Shown: positions 15,000 through 23,611 of the stretch, piece after piece
How the letters are laid out: every line of letters starts with the position of its first letter
How positions within the stretch are numbered: the first letter of the stretch is position 1
Source of the DNA: Streptomyces fradiae ATCC 10745 = DSM 40063
GTDB taxonomy: Bacteria > Actinomycetota > Actinomycetes > Streptomycetales > Streptomycetaceae
DNA length: 64,000 bases
Assembly: GCF_008704425.1 (NCBI RefSeq)
Contig: NZ_CP023696.1
Location: 1,288,501-1,352,500, forward strand
Reading direction: 5' to 3'
Program-made: the position numbers and the translations under genes
Notes under the pieces: model-generated
Told to the model about the DNA's origin: nothing
Database searches by the model: none
The model's input: the letters and a program-made list of their open reading frames with translations, nothing else

Positions 15000-16352
15000 A
15001 TGACCATCACCCCGTCCGCAGGCCCCTCCCCCGCCCCCGCCGCGCCGTTCCCCGGCGGCGGCGCGGGCTACGGCGACGCCCCCGCCGCCCCGCTCGGCGT
15101 CTTCGAGGCCCTGGAGTCGGAGGTGCGCAGCTACTGCCGCGGCTGGCCCGTCGTGTTCGACCGCGCGCAGGGCGCCCGTCTCACCGACGAGGACGGCCAC
15201 ACGTACCTGGACTTCTTCGCCGGGGCCGGCTCCCTCAACTACGGCCACAACAACCCCGTCCTGAAACGCGCCCTGCTCGACTACCTGGAGCGGGACGGCA
15301 TCACGCACGGCCTCGACATGGCGACGACGGCCAAGCGGGCGTTCCTGGAGACGTTCCACGAGCTCGTGCTGCGCCCCCGCGACCTGCCGTACAAGGTGAT
15401 GTTCCCCGGCCCGACCGGCACCAACGCCGTGGAGGCGGCGCTGAAGCTGGCCCGCAAGGTGAAGGGCCGCGAGGCGATCGTGTCGTTCACCAACGCCTTC
15501 CACGGGATGTCGCTGGGCTCGCTCGCCGTGACCGGCAACGCCTTCAAGCGGGCCGGCGCGGGCGTCCCGCTGGTGCACGGCACGCCGATGCCGTTCGACA
15601 ACTACCTGGACGGGCAGGTCCCCGACTTCCTGTGGTTCGAGCGGCTGCTGGAGGACAGCGGCTCCGGGCTCAACCACCCGGCCGCCGTCATCGTGGAGAC
15701 CGTGCAGGGCGAGGGCGGCATCAACGTGGCCCGCCCCGAGTGGCTGCGGGCCCTCGCCGACCTGTGCCGCCGCCGCGACATGCTGCTGATCGTCGACGAC
15801 ATCCAGATGGGCTGCGGCCGCACCGGCGCGTTCTTCTCCTTCGAGGAGGCCGGGATCACCCCGGACATCGTCACGGTCTCCAAGTCCATCAGCGGCTACG
15901 GGCTGCCGATGTCGCTGTGCCTCTTCCGGCCGGAGCTGGACGTGTGGGGCCCGGGGGAGCACAACGGCACGTTCCGGGGCAACAACCCGGCGTTCGTCAC
16001 CGCGACGGCGGCGCTCGGCACGTACTGGGCGGACGGGGGCATGGAGCGGCAGACCCGGGCGCGCGGGGAGCAGGTCGAGCAGGCGCTGCTGACCATCTGC
16101 GACGAGAACTCCGCGGACGGCGCCCGGTACCGGGGCCGGGGCCTGGTGTGGGGCCTGGAGTTCACCGAGAAGGAGCGGGCCTCGCGGATCTGCGCGCGCG
16201 CCTTCGAGCTGGGCCTGCTGGTGGAGACGTCCGGCCCGGAGAGCGAGGTCGTGAAGCTGCTGCCGCCGCTGACGATCACGCCGGAGGAGCTGGACGAGGG
16301 CCTGCGGGCGCTGGCCCGCGCGGTGCGCGAGACGGCCGCGCGCCCGGCCTGA
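15000..16352 (+). CDS. ectB: Diaminobutyrate-2-oxoglutarate aminotransferase
   Basis: 450 residues, ATG start. Class III PLP aminotransferase; the N-terminal 30 residues (Pro/Ala/Gly-rich) are an extension, conserved sequence starting at GVFEALESEVRSYCR. Motifs: FFAGAGSLNYGHNNP, FPGPTGTNAVEAALKLARK, the cofactor aspartate in LIVDDIQMGCGRTG and the PLP lysine in TVSKSISGYGLPMS. It transfers an amino group from glutamate to aspartate-4-semialdehyde to give L-2,4-diaminobutyrate, the first step of ectoine synthesis. Confidence 0.96.
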   Translation: MTITPSAGPSPAPAAPFPGGGAGYGDAPAAPLGVFEALESEVRSYCRGWPVVFDRAQGARLTDEDGHTYLDFFAGAGSLNYGHNNPVLKRALLDYLERDGITHGLDMATTAKRAFLETFHELVLRPRDLPYKVMFPGPTGTNAVEAALKLARKVKGREAIVSFTNAFHGMSLGSLAVTGNAFKRAGAGVPLVHGTPMPFDNYLDGQVPDFLWFERLLEDSGSGLNHPAAVIVETVQGEGGINVARPEWLRALADLCRRRDMLLIVDDIQMGCGRTGAFFSFEEAGITPDIVTVSKSISGYGLPMSLCLFRPELDVWGPGEHNGTFRGNNPAFVTATAALGTYWADGGMERQTRARGEQVEQALLTICDENSADGARYRGRGLVWGLEFTEKERASRICARAFELGLLVETSGPESEVVKLLPPLTITPEELDEGLRALARAVRETAARPA

Positions 16353-16358
16353 GGCGCG

Positions 16359-16406
16359 CCGGCCCCCGGCCCCGGCTCCGTACGAGCGCTACGGGCCGGG
16401 GGCCGG
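16359..16406. terminator. Strong hairpin between ectB and ectC
   Basis: Perfect 14-bp stem: CCGGCCCCCGGCCC (16359-16372) and GGGCCGGGGGCCGG (16393-16406), loop of 20 bases. It starts 6 bases after the ectB stop. It could act as a partial terminator or an mRNA-stability element inside the ect operon. Confidence 0.6.
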
Positions 16407-16447
16407 GCCCGGCCGTAGCGTGCCCCTTCCCGGGCCGCCGGGCCCGA

Positions 16448-16532
16448 GTGCCGGCCGCGTAACCACTGGTGCCGGCCGCGTACCGACCGGTACTCGGCCA
16501 CGCACCGACTGGTACCGGCCGCGTACCGAACG
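16448..16532. repeat. Four-copy 21-22-bp degenerate repeat before ectC
   Basis: Units of the form gtgccggccgcgtaccgaccg, about 85% alike, fill the leader between the ectB-ectC hairpin and the ectC ribosome-binding site. Confidence 0.75.
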
Positions 16533-16580
16533 ACCGAGAACGAACAGACGAACGAGCACGAAACGAGAGGTGCGGTCACC

Positions 16581-16979
16581 GTGATCGTCCGATCCCTGCA
16601 GGAGATCGAGAACACCGAGCGCCATGTGAAGGCCGCGTCGGGCACGTGGGAGAGCAAGCGGCTCGTCCTCGCCCGCGAGAAGGTCGGCTTCTCCCTGCAC
16701 GAGACGGTGCTGTACGCGGGCACGGAGACGTCGATGTGGTACGCGAACCACATCGAGGCCGTGCTGTGCGTGGAGGGCGAGGCCGAGCTGACCGACCACG
16801 AGACGGGCGAGGTCCACTGGATCCGGCCCGGCACGATGTACCTCCTCGACGGCCACGAGCGCCACACGCTGCGCCCCAAGACCGACTTCCGGTGCGTGTG
16901 CGTGTTCAACCCGCCCGTGACCGGCCGGGAGGACCACGACGAGAACGGCGTCTACCCGCTGCTGACGGAGGAGGACTGA
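16581..16979 (+). CDS. ectC: L-ectoine synthase
   Basis: 132 residues, GTG start behind gagaggtgcggtcacc. Cupin-fold protein with the EctC pattern: [60 protein letters not shown]. It closes N-gamma-acetyl-diaminobutyrate to ectoine with loss of water. One base separates its stop from the GTG of ectD. Confidence 0.96.
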   Translation: MIVRSLQEIENTERHVKAASGTWESKRLVLAREKVGFSLHETVLYAGTETSMWYANHIEAVLCVEGEAELTDHETGEVHWIRPGTMYLLDGHERHTLRPKTDFRCVCVFNPPVTGREDHDENGVYPLLTEED

Positions 16980-16980
16980 A

Positions 16981-17841
16981 GTGACGGAGGACCTGTATCC
17001 CACGCGCGGCACGACCGAGGTCGTCACCCCCCGCCGCGACCCGGTCGTCTGGGGGCCGCTCGACCCGGAGCTGGAGGCGTTCGAGCGGGACGGCTTCCTC
17101 CCGGTGGAGGAGCTGCTGACCGACGAGGAGGTGGCCGTCTACCGCGCCGAGCTGGACCGCCTGGTCGCGGACCCGGCCGTACGGGCGGACGAGCGGTCCA
17201 TCGTGGAGCCCCGGTCGCAGGCCGTGCGGTCGGTGTTCGAGGTGCACCGGATCAGCGACGTGTTCGCGAAGCTGGTGCGGGACGAGCGGGTCGTCGGCAT
17301 GGCGCGGCGCATCCTCGGCTCCGACGTGTACGTCCACCAGTCGCGGATCAACGTGAAGCCCGGGTTCGGGGCGTCCGGGTTCTACTGGCACTCGGACTTC
17401 GAGACCTGGCACGCGGAGGACGGGCTGCCCCGGATGCGGACCGTGTCGGTGTCCATCGCGCTCACCCGCAACCACGACACCAACGGCGCCCTGATGATCA
17501 TGCCGGGGTCGCACCGGACGTTCCTGGGGTGCGCCGGGGAGACCCCGAAGGACAACTACAAGAAGTCGCTGCAGATGCAGGACGCGGGCACCCCGTCGGA
17601 CGAGGCGCTGACCCGCCTGGCGGACGCGCACGGCATCCGGCTGTTCACCGGGCGGGCCGGCTCGGCCACCTGGTTCGACTGCAACGCCATGCACGGCTCG
17701 GGCGACAACATCACGCCGTACGCGAGGAGCAACGTCTTCATCGTGTTCAACAGCGTGGAGAACGCGGCGGTGGAGCCCTTCGCGGCCCCGGTCCGCCGCC
17801 CGGAGTTCATCGGCGCGAGGGACTTCACGCCGGTGCGGTGA
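16981..17841 (+). CDS. ectD: Ectoine 5-hydroxylase
   Basis: 286 residues, GTG start. Fe(II)/2-oxoglutarate dioxygenase of the PhyH family with the EctD signature FYWHSDFETWHAEDG: iron ligands His137 and Asp139, third ligand His238 in WFDCNAMHGSGDN. It converts ectoine to 5-hydroxyectoine. It is coupled to ectC (one-base gap) and followed by a terminator. Confidence 0.96.
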   Translation: MTEDLYPTRGTTEVVTPRRDPVVWGPLDPELEAFERDGFLPVEELLTDEEVAVYRAELDRLVADPAVRADERSIVEPRSQAVRSVFEVHRISDVFAKLVRDERVVGMARRILGSDVYVHQSRINVKPGFGASGFYWHSDFETWHAEDGLPRMRTVSVSIALTRNHDTNGALMIMPGSHRTFLGCAGETPKDNYKKSLQMQDAGTPSDEALTRLADAHGIRLFTGRAGSATWFDCNAMHGSGDNITPYARSNVFIVFNSVENAAVEPFAAPVRRPEFIGARDFTPVR

Positions 17842-17858
17842 CCCGCCGTCCGACGCTC

Positions 17859-17894
17859 ACGGGCCCGCCTCCGCACGACGCGGGGCGGGCCCGT
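17859..17894. terminator. Terminator after ectD
   Basis: Perfect 11-bp stem ACGGGCCCGCC (17859-17869) and GGCGGGCCCGT (17884-17894), loop of 14 bases, 17 bases after the ectD stop. It is in position to serve both ectD and the convergent DsbA-like gene. Confidence 0.75.
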
Positions 17895-17967
17895 CGGCGT
17901 GCCGCGCGCCCGGGCGGGCCCGGCGCACCGCGTCCGCGCCCGCGGCCGTTCCGTTCCCCCCGGACGG

Positions 17968-18669
17968 TCAGACCGCGCAGGCGCCGTCCGCCTCGCAGCC
18001 GGGTGCCGGGCCGGCCGCCGCGGGCTCCACGGCGCGGCCCTGCCACGCCTGCTCCAGGGCGCGGGTGAACACCTCGGCGGGCTGCCCGCCGGACACGCCG
18101 TAGCGGCGGTCGAAGACGAAGAAGGGCACCCCCGTCGCGCCGAGTTCGGCGGCCTCCCGCTCGTCGGCCCGCACCCGGTCCGCGTACGCGGCGCCGTCCG
18201 CGAGCACGGCGCGCGCCTCGGCCTCGTCGAGCCCCGCCTCGACGGCGAGCCGGACGAGGTCGCCGTGGTCGTACACGGAGCGCTCCTCCGCGAAGTTGGC
18301 CCGGTAGGCCAGGTCGAGCAGGGCCTCCTGGCGGCCCCGGTCCGCGGCGAGGTGGAGGAGCCGGTGGACGTCGAAGGTGCTGCCGTGCAGGCGCCCCTCC
18401 ACCCGGTACGGCAGGCCCTGCCCGTGCGCGACGGAGGCGACGTGCTCCTCCATGGCGGCGGCCTCCTCGCGGGTGCGCCCGTACTTGGCGGCCAGCATGT
18501 CCACGACGGGCGCGACCTCGCCGCGGGGGCGCTCCGGGTCGAGCTCGAAGGACCGGTACACCACCTCGACCCGGTCCCGGTGCGGGAACGCGGCCAGCCC
18601 CTCCTCGAAGCGGGCCTTCCCGATGTAGCACCAGGGGCAGGCGATGTCGCTCCAGATCTCGACGCGCAT
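17968..18669 (-). CDS. DsbA-family (FrnE-like) thiol oxidoreductase
   Basis: 233 residues; ATG 18669 (MRVEIWSDIACPWCYIGK) chosen over upstream codons because the thioredoxin-fold beta strand and the CPWC active site (Cys11, Cys14) start here. Helical insertion and late conserved stretch ELGATGVPFFVFDRRYGVSGGQP. No signal peptide, so cytoplasmic, as for FrnE and 2-hydroxychromene-2-carboxylate isomerase relatives. It probably handles small thiols or disulfides; the substrate is unknown. The C-terminus adds two cysteines (GCEADGACAV). Confidence 0.9.
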   Translation of the reverse strand: MRVEIWSDIACPWCYIGKARFEEGLAAFPHRDRVEVVYRSFELDPERPRGEVAPVVDMLAAKYGRTREEAAAMEEHVASVAHGQGLPYRVEGRLHGSTFDVHRLLHLAADRGRQEALLDLAYRANFAEERSVYDHGDLVRLAVEAGLDEAEARAVLADGAAYADRVRADEREAAELGATGVPFFVFDRRYGVSGGQPAEVFTRALEQAWQGRAVEPAAAGPAPGCEADGACAV

Positions 18670-18912
18670 GACGGGGTCTCTCCAGGTCGTGGGGGTACGG
18701 AAGGCGAACGGGTGCGGAGGGCCCCTCCGCACCACCGGCTCCCAACACCGCCGACCCCCGCCGCATTCCCGTCCCCCGCAACCGCCCGGCGCCCCGGGCC
18801 GGGGCCCGACCGGCGCCCGGGCGGAGACGCAGGGCCCCCGCGGCGGCGGTGGTCAGGGGTGATCGAGCCGGATCCGGGCCGCGGCGGTCGCCGCACGGGG
18901 CCGGACCGGTGC

Positions 18913-19974
18913 TCAGCCGCGCCCGGCCAGTGCGGTGAGGACGTCCAGCGCGCGGTCCACGTCGGCGGCCGAGTTGTAGAGGTGGAACGACGCCCGCAGG
19001 TTCCCGGCGCGCCCCGCCGTGACGACGCCGGCCTCGGCGAGCCGCGGCACCAGGTGGCCCAGCCCCCGGACGCTGACGATCGGCGACTCGCCGCCCACGG
19101 CCTCGTACCCGGACGCGACCACTCCGTCGAGGAAGCGCCTCGCCAGCGTCGTGACGTGCGCGTGCACGGTGTCGACGCCGATCTCCCGGAGCAGGGCCAG
19201 CGACTGCTCGGCGCCGTGGTAGGCGAGGAAGGCCGGGGGTTCGTCGTAGCGCCGCACGTCGCCGGCGAGGTGCTCGACGGGGCCGTAGGTGCTGGCGTAC
19301 GGGTCCTCGCCCGCGCACCAGCCCGCGTGGAGGGGGATCAGGGAATCCTGCGCCTCCTCGGTGACGGTCAGGAAGGACGCGCCGCGCGGGCACAGCAGGT
19401 ACTTGAAGCCACCGGTGACGGTGTAGTCGTGGGCTCCGGCGTCCAGCGGCAGCCAGCCCGCCGACTGGGTCGCGTCGGCCAGCGTGCGCGCCCCGTGCGC
19501 GGCGGCGGCCTCGCGGATCGCGGCCAGGTCGGCGACCCGCCCGTCGGCCGACTGGACGGACGAGAACGCGACGAGGGCGGTGCCGGGCCGCACGGCGTCG
19601 GCCAGCCGCTCCAGGGGCGCGGACCGCGTCCTCAGGTCGCCGCGCACCGCGAACGGAGTCATGACCGAGCTGAACTCGCCCTCGGGGTAGAGGACTTCCG
19701 CCTCGGCCGGAAGCGATGCCGCGATCAGGCCGACGTGCACGGAGACGGAGCCGCCGACGGCGACCCGGTCCGCTCCGACCCCGGCGAGCCGGGCGAAGCC
19801 GGCGCGCGCGGCGGCCACCGCCTCGAAACTGCCGGAGCCGTCGGGTCGCCCGCTCGCGTTCTGCTCGGCGAGGAGCTTCACCGCCTCGACGGTCCTGCGG
19901 GGCAGCAGCCCACAGGTGGACGTGTTCAGATACGTCTGCGCGGGCGCGAACTCGGCGCCTCCCAGGGTGTCCAT
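18913..19974 (-). CDS. Class V aminotransferase / cysteine-desulfurase-like PLP enzyme
   Basis: 353 residues from ATG 19974 (MDTLGGAEFAPAQTYLNTST), which has ggtgag upstream; longer frames add non-conserved residues. NifS/kynureninase-type fold: LNTSTCGLLPRRTVEAV, LADATQSAGWLPLDAG with the cofactor aspartate, and the PLP lysine in TVTGGFKYLLCPRGASF. The substrate is not clear. Its promoter carries two nested inverted repeats (20001-20047), so it is likely under specific control. Confidence 0.83.
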   Translation of the reverse strand: MDTLGGAEFAPAQTYLNTSTCGLLPRRTVEAVKLLAEQNASGRPDGSGSFEAVAAARAGFARLAGVGADRVAVGGSVSVHVGLIAASLPAEAEVLYPEGEFSSVMTPFAVRGDLRTRSAPLERLADAVRPGTALVAFSSVQSADGRVADLAAIREAAAAHGARTLADATQSAGWLPLDAGAHDYTVTGGFKYLLCPRGASFLTVTEEAQDSLIPLHAGWCAGEDPYASTYGPVEHLAGDVRRYDEPPAFLAYHGAEQSLALLREIGVDTVHAHVTTLARRFLDGVVASGYEAVGGESPIVSVRGLGHLVPRLAEAGVVTAGRAGNLRASFHLYNSAADVDRALDVLTALAGRG

Positions 19975-20000
19975 GCACTCACCCTGGGACACCCCCCGCC

Positions 20001-20047
20001 ATAAGTCAATCAAGGGTTGATTCATTAATGACCCAAGCATCACTTAT
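20001..20047 (-). promoter_or_regulatory. Nested inverted repeats upstream of the PLP enzyme gene
   Basis: Outer arms ATAAGT (20001-20006) and ACTTAT (20042-20047); inner arms TCAATCAA and TTGATTCA around GGG (20006-20024). The region is AT-rich and lies 27-73 bp before the ATG at 19974, consistent with promoter plus operator. The binding regulator is unknown. Confidence 0.6.
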
Positions 20048-20050
20048 GAG

Positions 20051-20446
20051 TCACAGGGGTTCGTCGGGCTGGATGAGGTCCCAGCGGTTGCCGTACAGGT
20101 CGCGGAAGACGGCGACCGTGCCGTACGGCTCGCGGCGCGGGGCCTCCTCGAAGACGACCCCGGCGGCGCGCATCCGCTCGTGGTCGCGGTCGAAGTCGCC
20201 GGTGTGGAGGAAGAAGCCGACGCGCCCCCCGGTCTGGTCCCCCACCCGGTCCTCCTGGGCCGGGCCTGCGGCCCTCGCCAGGAGCAGGCCGGTCTCGCGG
20301 GAGCCGGGCGGCGCGACCACCACCCAGCGCTTCCCGCCGCCGAGGGGGGTGTCCTCCCTCAGCTCGAACCCGAGGTCCCGCGTGTAGTGGGCGATCGCCT
20401 CGTCGTAGTCGCGTACGACCACGGTGACCAGTCCGAGGTGGGGCAT
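20051..20446 (-). CDS. VOC (glyoxalase/bleomycin-resistance) family protein
   Basis: 131 residues from ATG 20446 (MPHLGLVTVVVRDYDEAIAHYTRDLGFEL); the longer frame only adds Pro/Gly-rich sequence. Typical vicinal-oxygen-chelate beta-alpha-beta-beta-beta units: RWVVVAPPGSRETGLLLA, GFFLHTGDFDRDHERM, VFRDLYGNRWDLIQP. Function among dioxygenases, glyoxalases or resistance proteins cannot be assigned. Confidence 0.88.
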   Translation of the reverse strand: MPHLGLVTVVVRDYDEAIAHYTRDLGFELREDTPLGGGKRWVVVAPPGSRETGLLLARAAGPAQEDRVGDQTGGRVGFFLHTGDFDRDHERMRAAGVVFEEAPRREPYGTVAVFRDLYGNRWDLIQPDEPL

Positions 20447-20536
20447 GGACCGATCATGCCGCGCCTCGGACGGGGGCGTGCCGGGGCCCGGGTGGCCGGG
20501 GGCCCGGGTGGCCAAAGGCCCGGGTGGCCGGGCGGG

Positions 20537-22066
20537 TCAGCGCTCCAGGACGCCGTCCACGCGGCGGGGGAGCTTCAGGGGGTTGTCGTCGCGCAGTTCC
20601 GCGGGGAGGAGGGCGTGGGGGGTCGACTGGTAGGCGACCGGGCGGAGCCAGCGGTCGATCGCCGTGCCGCCCACCGACGTGGACGGGGACGTCGCCGCCG
20701 GGTACGGGCCGCCGTGCTGCTGGGCGTACGCCACCGCGACGCCCGTGGGCCAGCCGTTGACGACGAGGCGGCCCGCGAGGGGGGTGAGCGCCGCGAGGAG
20801 CGCCGCGCCGGGGCCCTCGCCCGCCGCCTCCCCGGACGAGACGTGCAGCGTCGCCGTGAGGTTGCCGGGCAGGCGGGACAGCACGCGCGCGACCTCGTCC
20901 TCCGACGCGTACCGGGCGAGGACCGTGACCGGGCCGAAGCACTCCTCCAGCAGCAGGTCGTGCGGCCCCTCCTCGGTGAGGCGGGCGGCCGGGACGGTGA
21001 GGAAGCCCGCCGCCACGGTGCGCTCGCCGGCCGCACCGGGGGCGACGGGCGCCCCGACGTCCGGGAGCGCGGCCCGCTCGGCGACCCCGGCGACGAAGCC
21101 GTCCCGCATCCGCCCGTCGAGGAGGACGCCCTCGGGCACGGCCGCCACCGCCTCGGCGAGGGCGCCGGCCAGCCGGTCGCCCGCCGGGCCCGCCGGGGCG
21201 AGCACCAGGCCCGGCTTGACGCAGAACTGGCCGGTGCCCAGCGTCATCGAGCCGGCCAGACCGGTGCCGATCTCCTCGGCCCGCTCGGCGGCGGCGGCGC
21301 CGGTCACCACGACCGGGTTGAGGGAGCCCAGTTCGCCGTGGAACGGGATGGGCACCGGCCGGGCCGCCGCCGCGTCGAAGAGCGCCCGGCCGCCCCGTAC
21401 GGAGCCGGTGAACCCGGCCGCGGCGACCAGCGGGTGGCGGACCAGCCCGACCCCGGCGTCGAAGCCGTGGACCAGGCCGACGACCGCCTCGGGCAGGCCG
21501 TGCGCGGCGGCGGCGTCGCGCAGCGCCGCGGCGGCCAGCTCGGAGGTGGCCGGGTGGTCGGGGTGCGCCTTGACCACGACGGGGCAGCCGGCCGCCAGGG
21601 CGCTGGCCGTGTCCCCGCCGGGCACGGAGAAGGCGAAGGGGAAGTTCGACGCGGCGTACACGGCGACGACACCGAGCGGCACCTTGTAGCGGCGCAGGTC
21701 GGGGACGGGCGGGGTCGCCGACGCGTCCGGGTGGTCGATGATCACGTCCAGGAACGCGCCCTCGTCGACGATGGCCGCGAAGGCGCGCAACTGGTAGCAG
21801 GTGCGGGCGAGTTCGCCGGTGAGGCGGGGCGCGCCGAGGGCGGTCTCGGCGTCCGCGGTCTCGACCAGCCGGTCCCGCGCCGCTTCGAGCCGGTCGGCCG
21901 CCGTGTGCAGGAAGGCCGCGCGGACGGCGCGGTCGGCCAGCGCGGCGCGCGCGTCGTGGGCGGCGCGGACGGCGCGGTCGACGTCGCGGGCGGACGCCTC
22001 CGCCGCGACGCGCTCCCGGCGCTCACCGGTGCGGGGGTCGAGACTCCAGACTTCTGCTGCGGACAC
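20537..22066 (-). CDS. Aldehyde dehydrogenase, alpha-ketoglutarate semialdehyde type
   Basis: 509 residues, GTG start (MSAAEVWSLDPRTGE). Aldehyde dehydrogenase of the 2,5-dioxovalerate (alpha-ketoglutarate semialdehyde) branch: VYAASNFPFAFSVPGGDTASALAAGCPVVVKAHPDHP, general base in FHGELGSLNPVVV and catalytic Cys282 in GTGQFCVKPGL. Such enzymes oxidise 2-oxoglutarate semialdehyde to 2-oxoglutarate at the end of oxidative pentose and hexuronate pathways. The dehydratase and DHDPS-family genes at 37712-40509 could supply that substrate. Divergent from the IclR regulator gene, the probable regulator. Confidence 0.88.
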   Translation of the reverse strand: MSAAEVWSLDPRTGERRERVAAEASARDVDRAVRAAHDARAALADRAVRAAFLHTAADRLEAARDRLVETADAETALGAPRLTGELARTCYQLRAFAAIVDEGAFLDVIIDHPDASATPPVPDLRRYKVPLGVVAVYAASNFPFAFSVPGGDTASALAAGCPVVVKAHPDHPATSELAAAALRDAAAAHGLPEAVVGLVHGFDAGVGLVRHPLVAAAGFTGSVRGGRALFDAAAARPVPIPFHGELGSLNPVVVTGAAAAERAEEIGTGLAGSMTLGTGQFCVKPGLVLAPAGPAGDRLAGALAEAVAAVPEGVLLDGRMRDGFVAGVAERAALPDVGAPVAPGAAGERTVAAGFLTVPAARLTEEGPHDLLLEECFGPVTVLARYASEDEVARVLSRLPGNLTATLHVSSGEAAGEGPGAALLAALTPLAGRLVVNGWPTGVAVAYAQQHGGPYPAATSPSTSVGGTAIDRWLRPVAYQSTPHALLPAELRDDNPLKLPRRVDGVLER

Positions 22067-22101
22067 TGCGGACGTCCTCTCCGGCTGTGCGCTTCCCGCC
22101 T

Positions 22102-22136
22102 GTTCGGTACTCTGAACGGCGTTCCTGATCGTGAAT
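22102..22136. promoter_or_regulatory. Two tandem operator-like inverted repeats (likely IclR sites)
   Basis: GTTC-N8-GAAC at 22102-22117 and GTTC-N8-GAAT at 22121-22136, repeated at 19-bp spacing, i.e. nearly two helical turns. They lie in the 114-bp gap between the divergent aldehyde dehydrogenase and IclR genes. Tandem short palindromes are typical of IclR-family operators. Confidence 0.6.
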
Positions 22137-22180
22137 GCCCGGGAACTCTATTGACGCGCGTCCGAAGGGGTCAAGAGCCG

Positions 22181-22951
22181 ATGTCCGCTGCCGAAACCGG
22201 CGGGGCGCAGGTCAAGTCGGCCGTGCGCACCGTGGAGTTGCTGGAGTTCTTCGCCGGGAGTCCGGGCATGCACACCCTGGCCGCCGTGCAGGAGGCGGTC
22301 GGCTACCCCAAGTCGAGCCTGTACATGCTGCTGCGGACGCTGGTGGAGCTCGGCTGGGTGGAGACGGACGCGACCGGCACGCGGTACGGCATCGGGGTGC
22401 GCGCGCTGCTCGTCGGCACCTCGTACGTCGACGGGGACGAGGTCGTCGCCGCCGCCCGCCCCGCCCTCGACCGGCTCTCCGGGGACACCGCCGAGACCGT
22501 CCACCTCGCCCGCCTCGACGGCACCGACGTCGTCCACCTGGCGACCCGCCGCTCCCCGCACCACCTGCGCCCCGCCACCCGCGTCGGGCGCCGGGTGCCC
22601 GCGCACGCCACCGCGCTCGGCAAGGCGCTGCTCGCCACGTACGACGACGAGCGGGTGCGGCGGATGCTGCCGAGGACCCTGCCCGCGCTCACCGAACGGA
22701 CCATCACCGACCGCGAGGAGCTCATCGCGGAGCTCGGCGCGGTCCGCGCGCGCGGCTGGGCCGCCGACCGGGAGGAGAGCACGGTCGGCCTGCGCTGCTT
22801 CGCCGTGGCCCTCCCGTACCGCGTGCCCGCCCGCGACGCGGTGAGCTGCTCGGTGCCGGCCGCCCGGCTGACCCCCGCCCACGAACAGGCCGTCAGGGAC
22901 GCGCTGCTCGACGCCCGCGAGCGACTCGCCCTCGCCACCAGGAGGCTCTGA
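22181..22951 (+). CDS. IclR-family transcriptional regulator
   Basis: 256 residues from ATG 22181 with gaaggggtcaagagccg upstream. Winged helix at residues 10-65 (KSAVRTVELLEFFAGSPGMHTLAAV, YPKSSLYMLLRTLVELGWV) and a C-terminal IclR ligand domain (RRVPAHATALGKALLA, LTERTITDREELIAEL, GLRCFAVALPYR). Divergent from the aldehyde dehydrogenase, which it probably controls. It overlaps the next gene (TGATG). Confidence 0.92.
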   Translation: MSAAETGGAQVKSAVRTVELLEFFAGSPGMHTLAAVQEAVGYPKSSLYMLLRTLVELGWVETDATGTRYGIGVRALLVGTSYVDGDEVVAAARPALDRLSGDTAETVHLARLDGTDVVHLATRRSPHHLRPATRVGRRVPAHATALGKALLATYDDERVRRMLPRTLPALTERTITDREELIAELGAVRARGWAADREESTVGLRCFAVALPYRVPARDAVSCSVPAARLTPAHEQAVRDALLDARERLALATRRL

Positions 22952-23427
22952 TGACCCCTGCCGCCGTGTCGCTGCGGCCCCTGCGCGCCGCCGACCTCGA
23001 CTACCTGTTCGCCCTGATGCGGGAGCCGGAGGGGCGCCGCATGGCGGCCTTCGTCCCGGCGGACCCGGACGACAGGGCCGCGTTCGACGCGCACTGGTCG
23101 CGGCTGCTCGACTCGCCGGACGTCAACCGGATCGTGCTGGTGGACGGCGTACCGGCCGGGCACGCCGCCGTGTACGGGCCGCCCGGCGAGCGGGAGGTGA
23201 CCTACTGGATCGACCGCGCGCACCGGGGCCGCGGGGTCGCCCGCGCCGCGCTGGCGGCCCTGCTGGACCTGGTGCCGGAACGCCCGCTGCACGCCCGCGC
23301 GGCGGCGGACAACACCGCGTCGTGCCGCGTGCTCACCGCCTGCGGCTTCACGGCGACCGGCACCGACCGCGGCTGGGCCCACGGGCGGGGGGCCGAGGTC
23401 GAGGAAGTGGTGTTCACGCTGCGGTGA
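22951..23427 (+). CDS. GNAT family N-acetyltransferase
   Basis: 158 residues, ATG overlapping the IclR stop. GNAT fold with acetyl-CoA motif YWIDRAHRGRGVARAALAAL and the conserved ARAAADNTASCRVLTACGF. The substrate is unknown; co-transcription with the IclR gene is likely from the overlap. Confidence 0.88.
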   Translation: MTPAAVSLRPLRAADLDYLFALMREPEGRRMAAFVPADPDDRAAFDAHWSRLLDSPDVNRIVLVDGVPAGHAAVYGPPGEREVTYWIDRAHRGRGVARAALAALLDLVPERPLHARAAADNTASCRVLTACGFTATGTDRGWAHGRGAEVEEVVFTLR

Positions 23428-23537
23428 GCTTGTCGGGCCGGTGCCGGGACCGCGCCGTGGCCGGTCTGCGGAGCCGGGCGTGCCGCGTGCGCGGGGGTGG
23501 GCGGAGCCGGGGCCGCGTCCACCGGGCGGAGCGGGGT

Positions 23538-23555
23538 CTCCCCCGTGCGGGGGAG
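23538..23555. other. Short hairpin upstream of the membrane protein gene
   Basis: CTCCCCC-gtgc-GGGGGAG, a 7-bp stem with a 4-base loop, 56 bp before the ATG at 23612. It may mark the end of the GNAT transcript or lie in the promoter of the next gene. Confidence 0.4.
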
Positions 23556-23611
23556 GGGGATCGTCGGGGGGCAGGAGGTGCGGGGGCCGGACGGGCGGGA
23601 GGGTGGACGGC

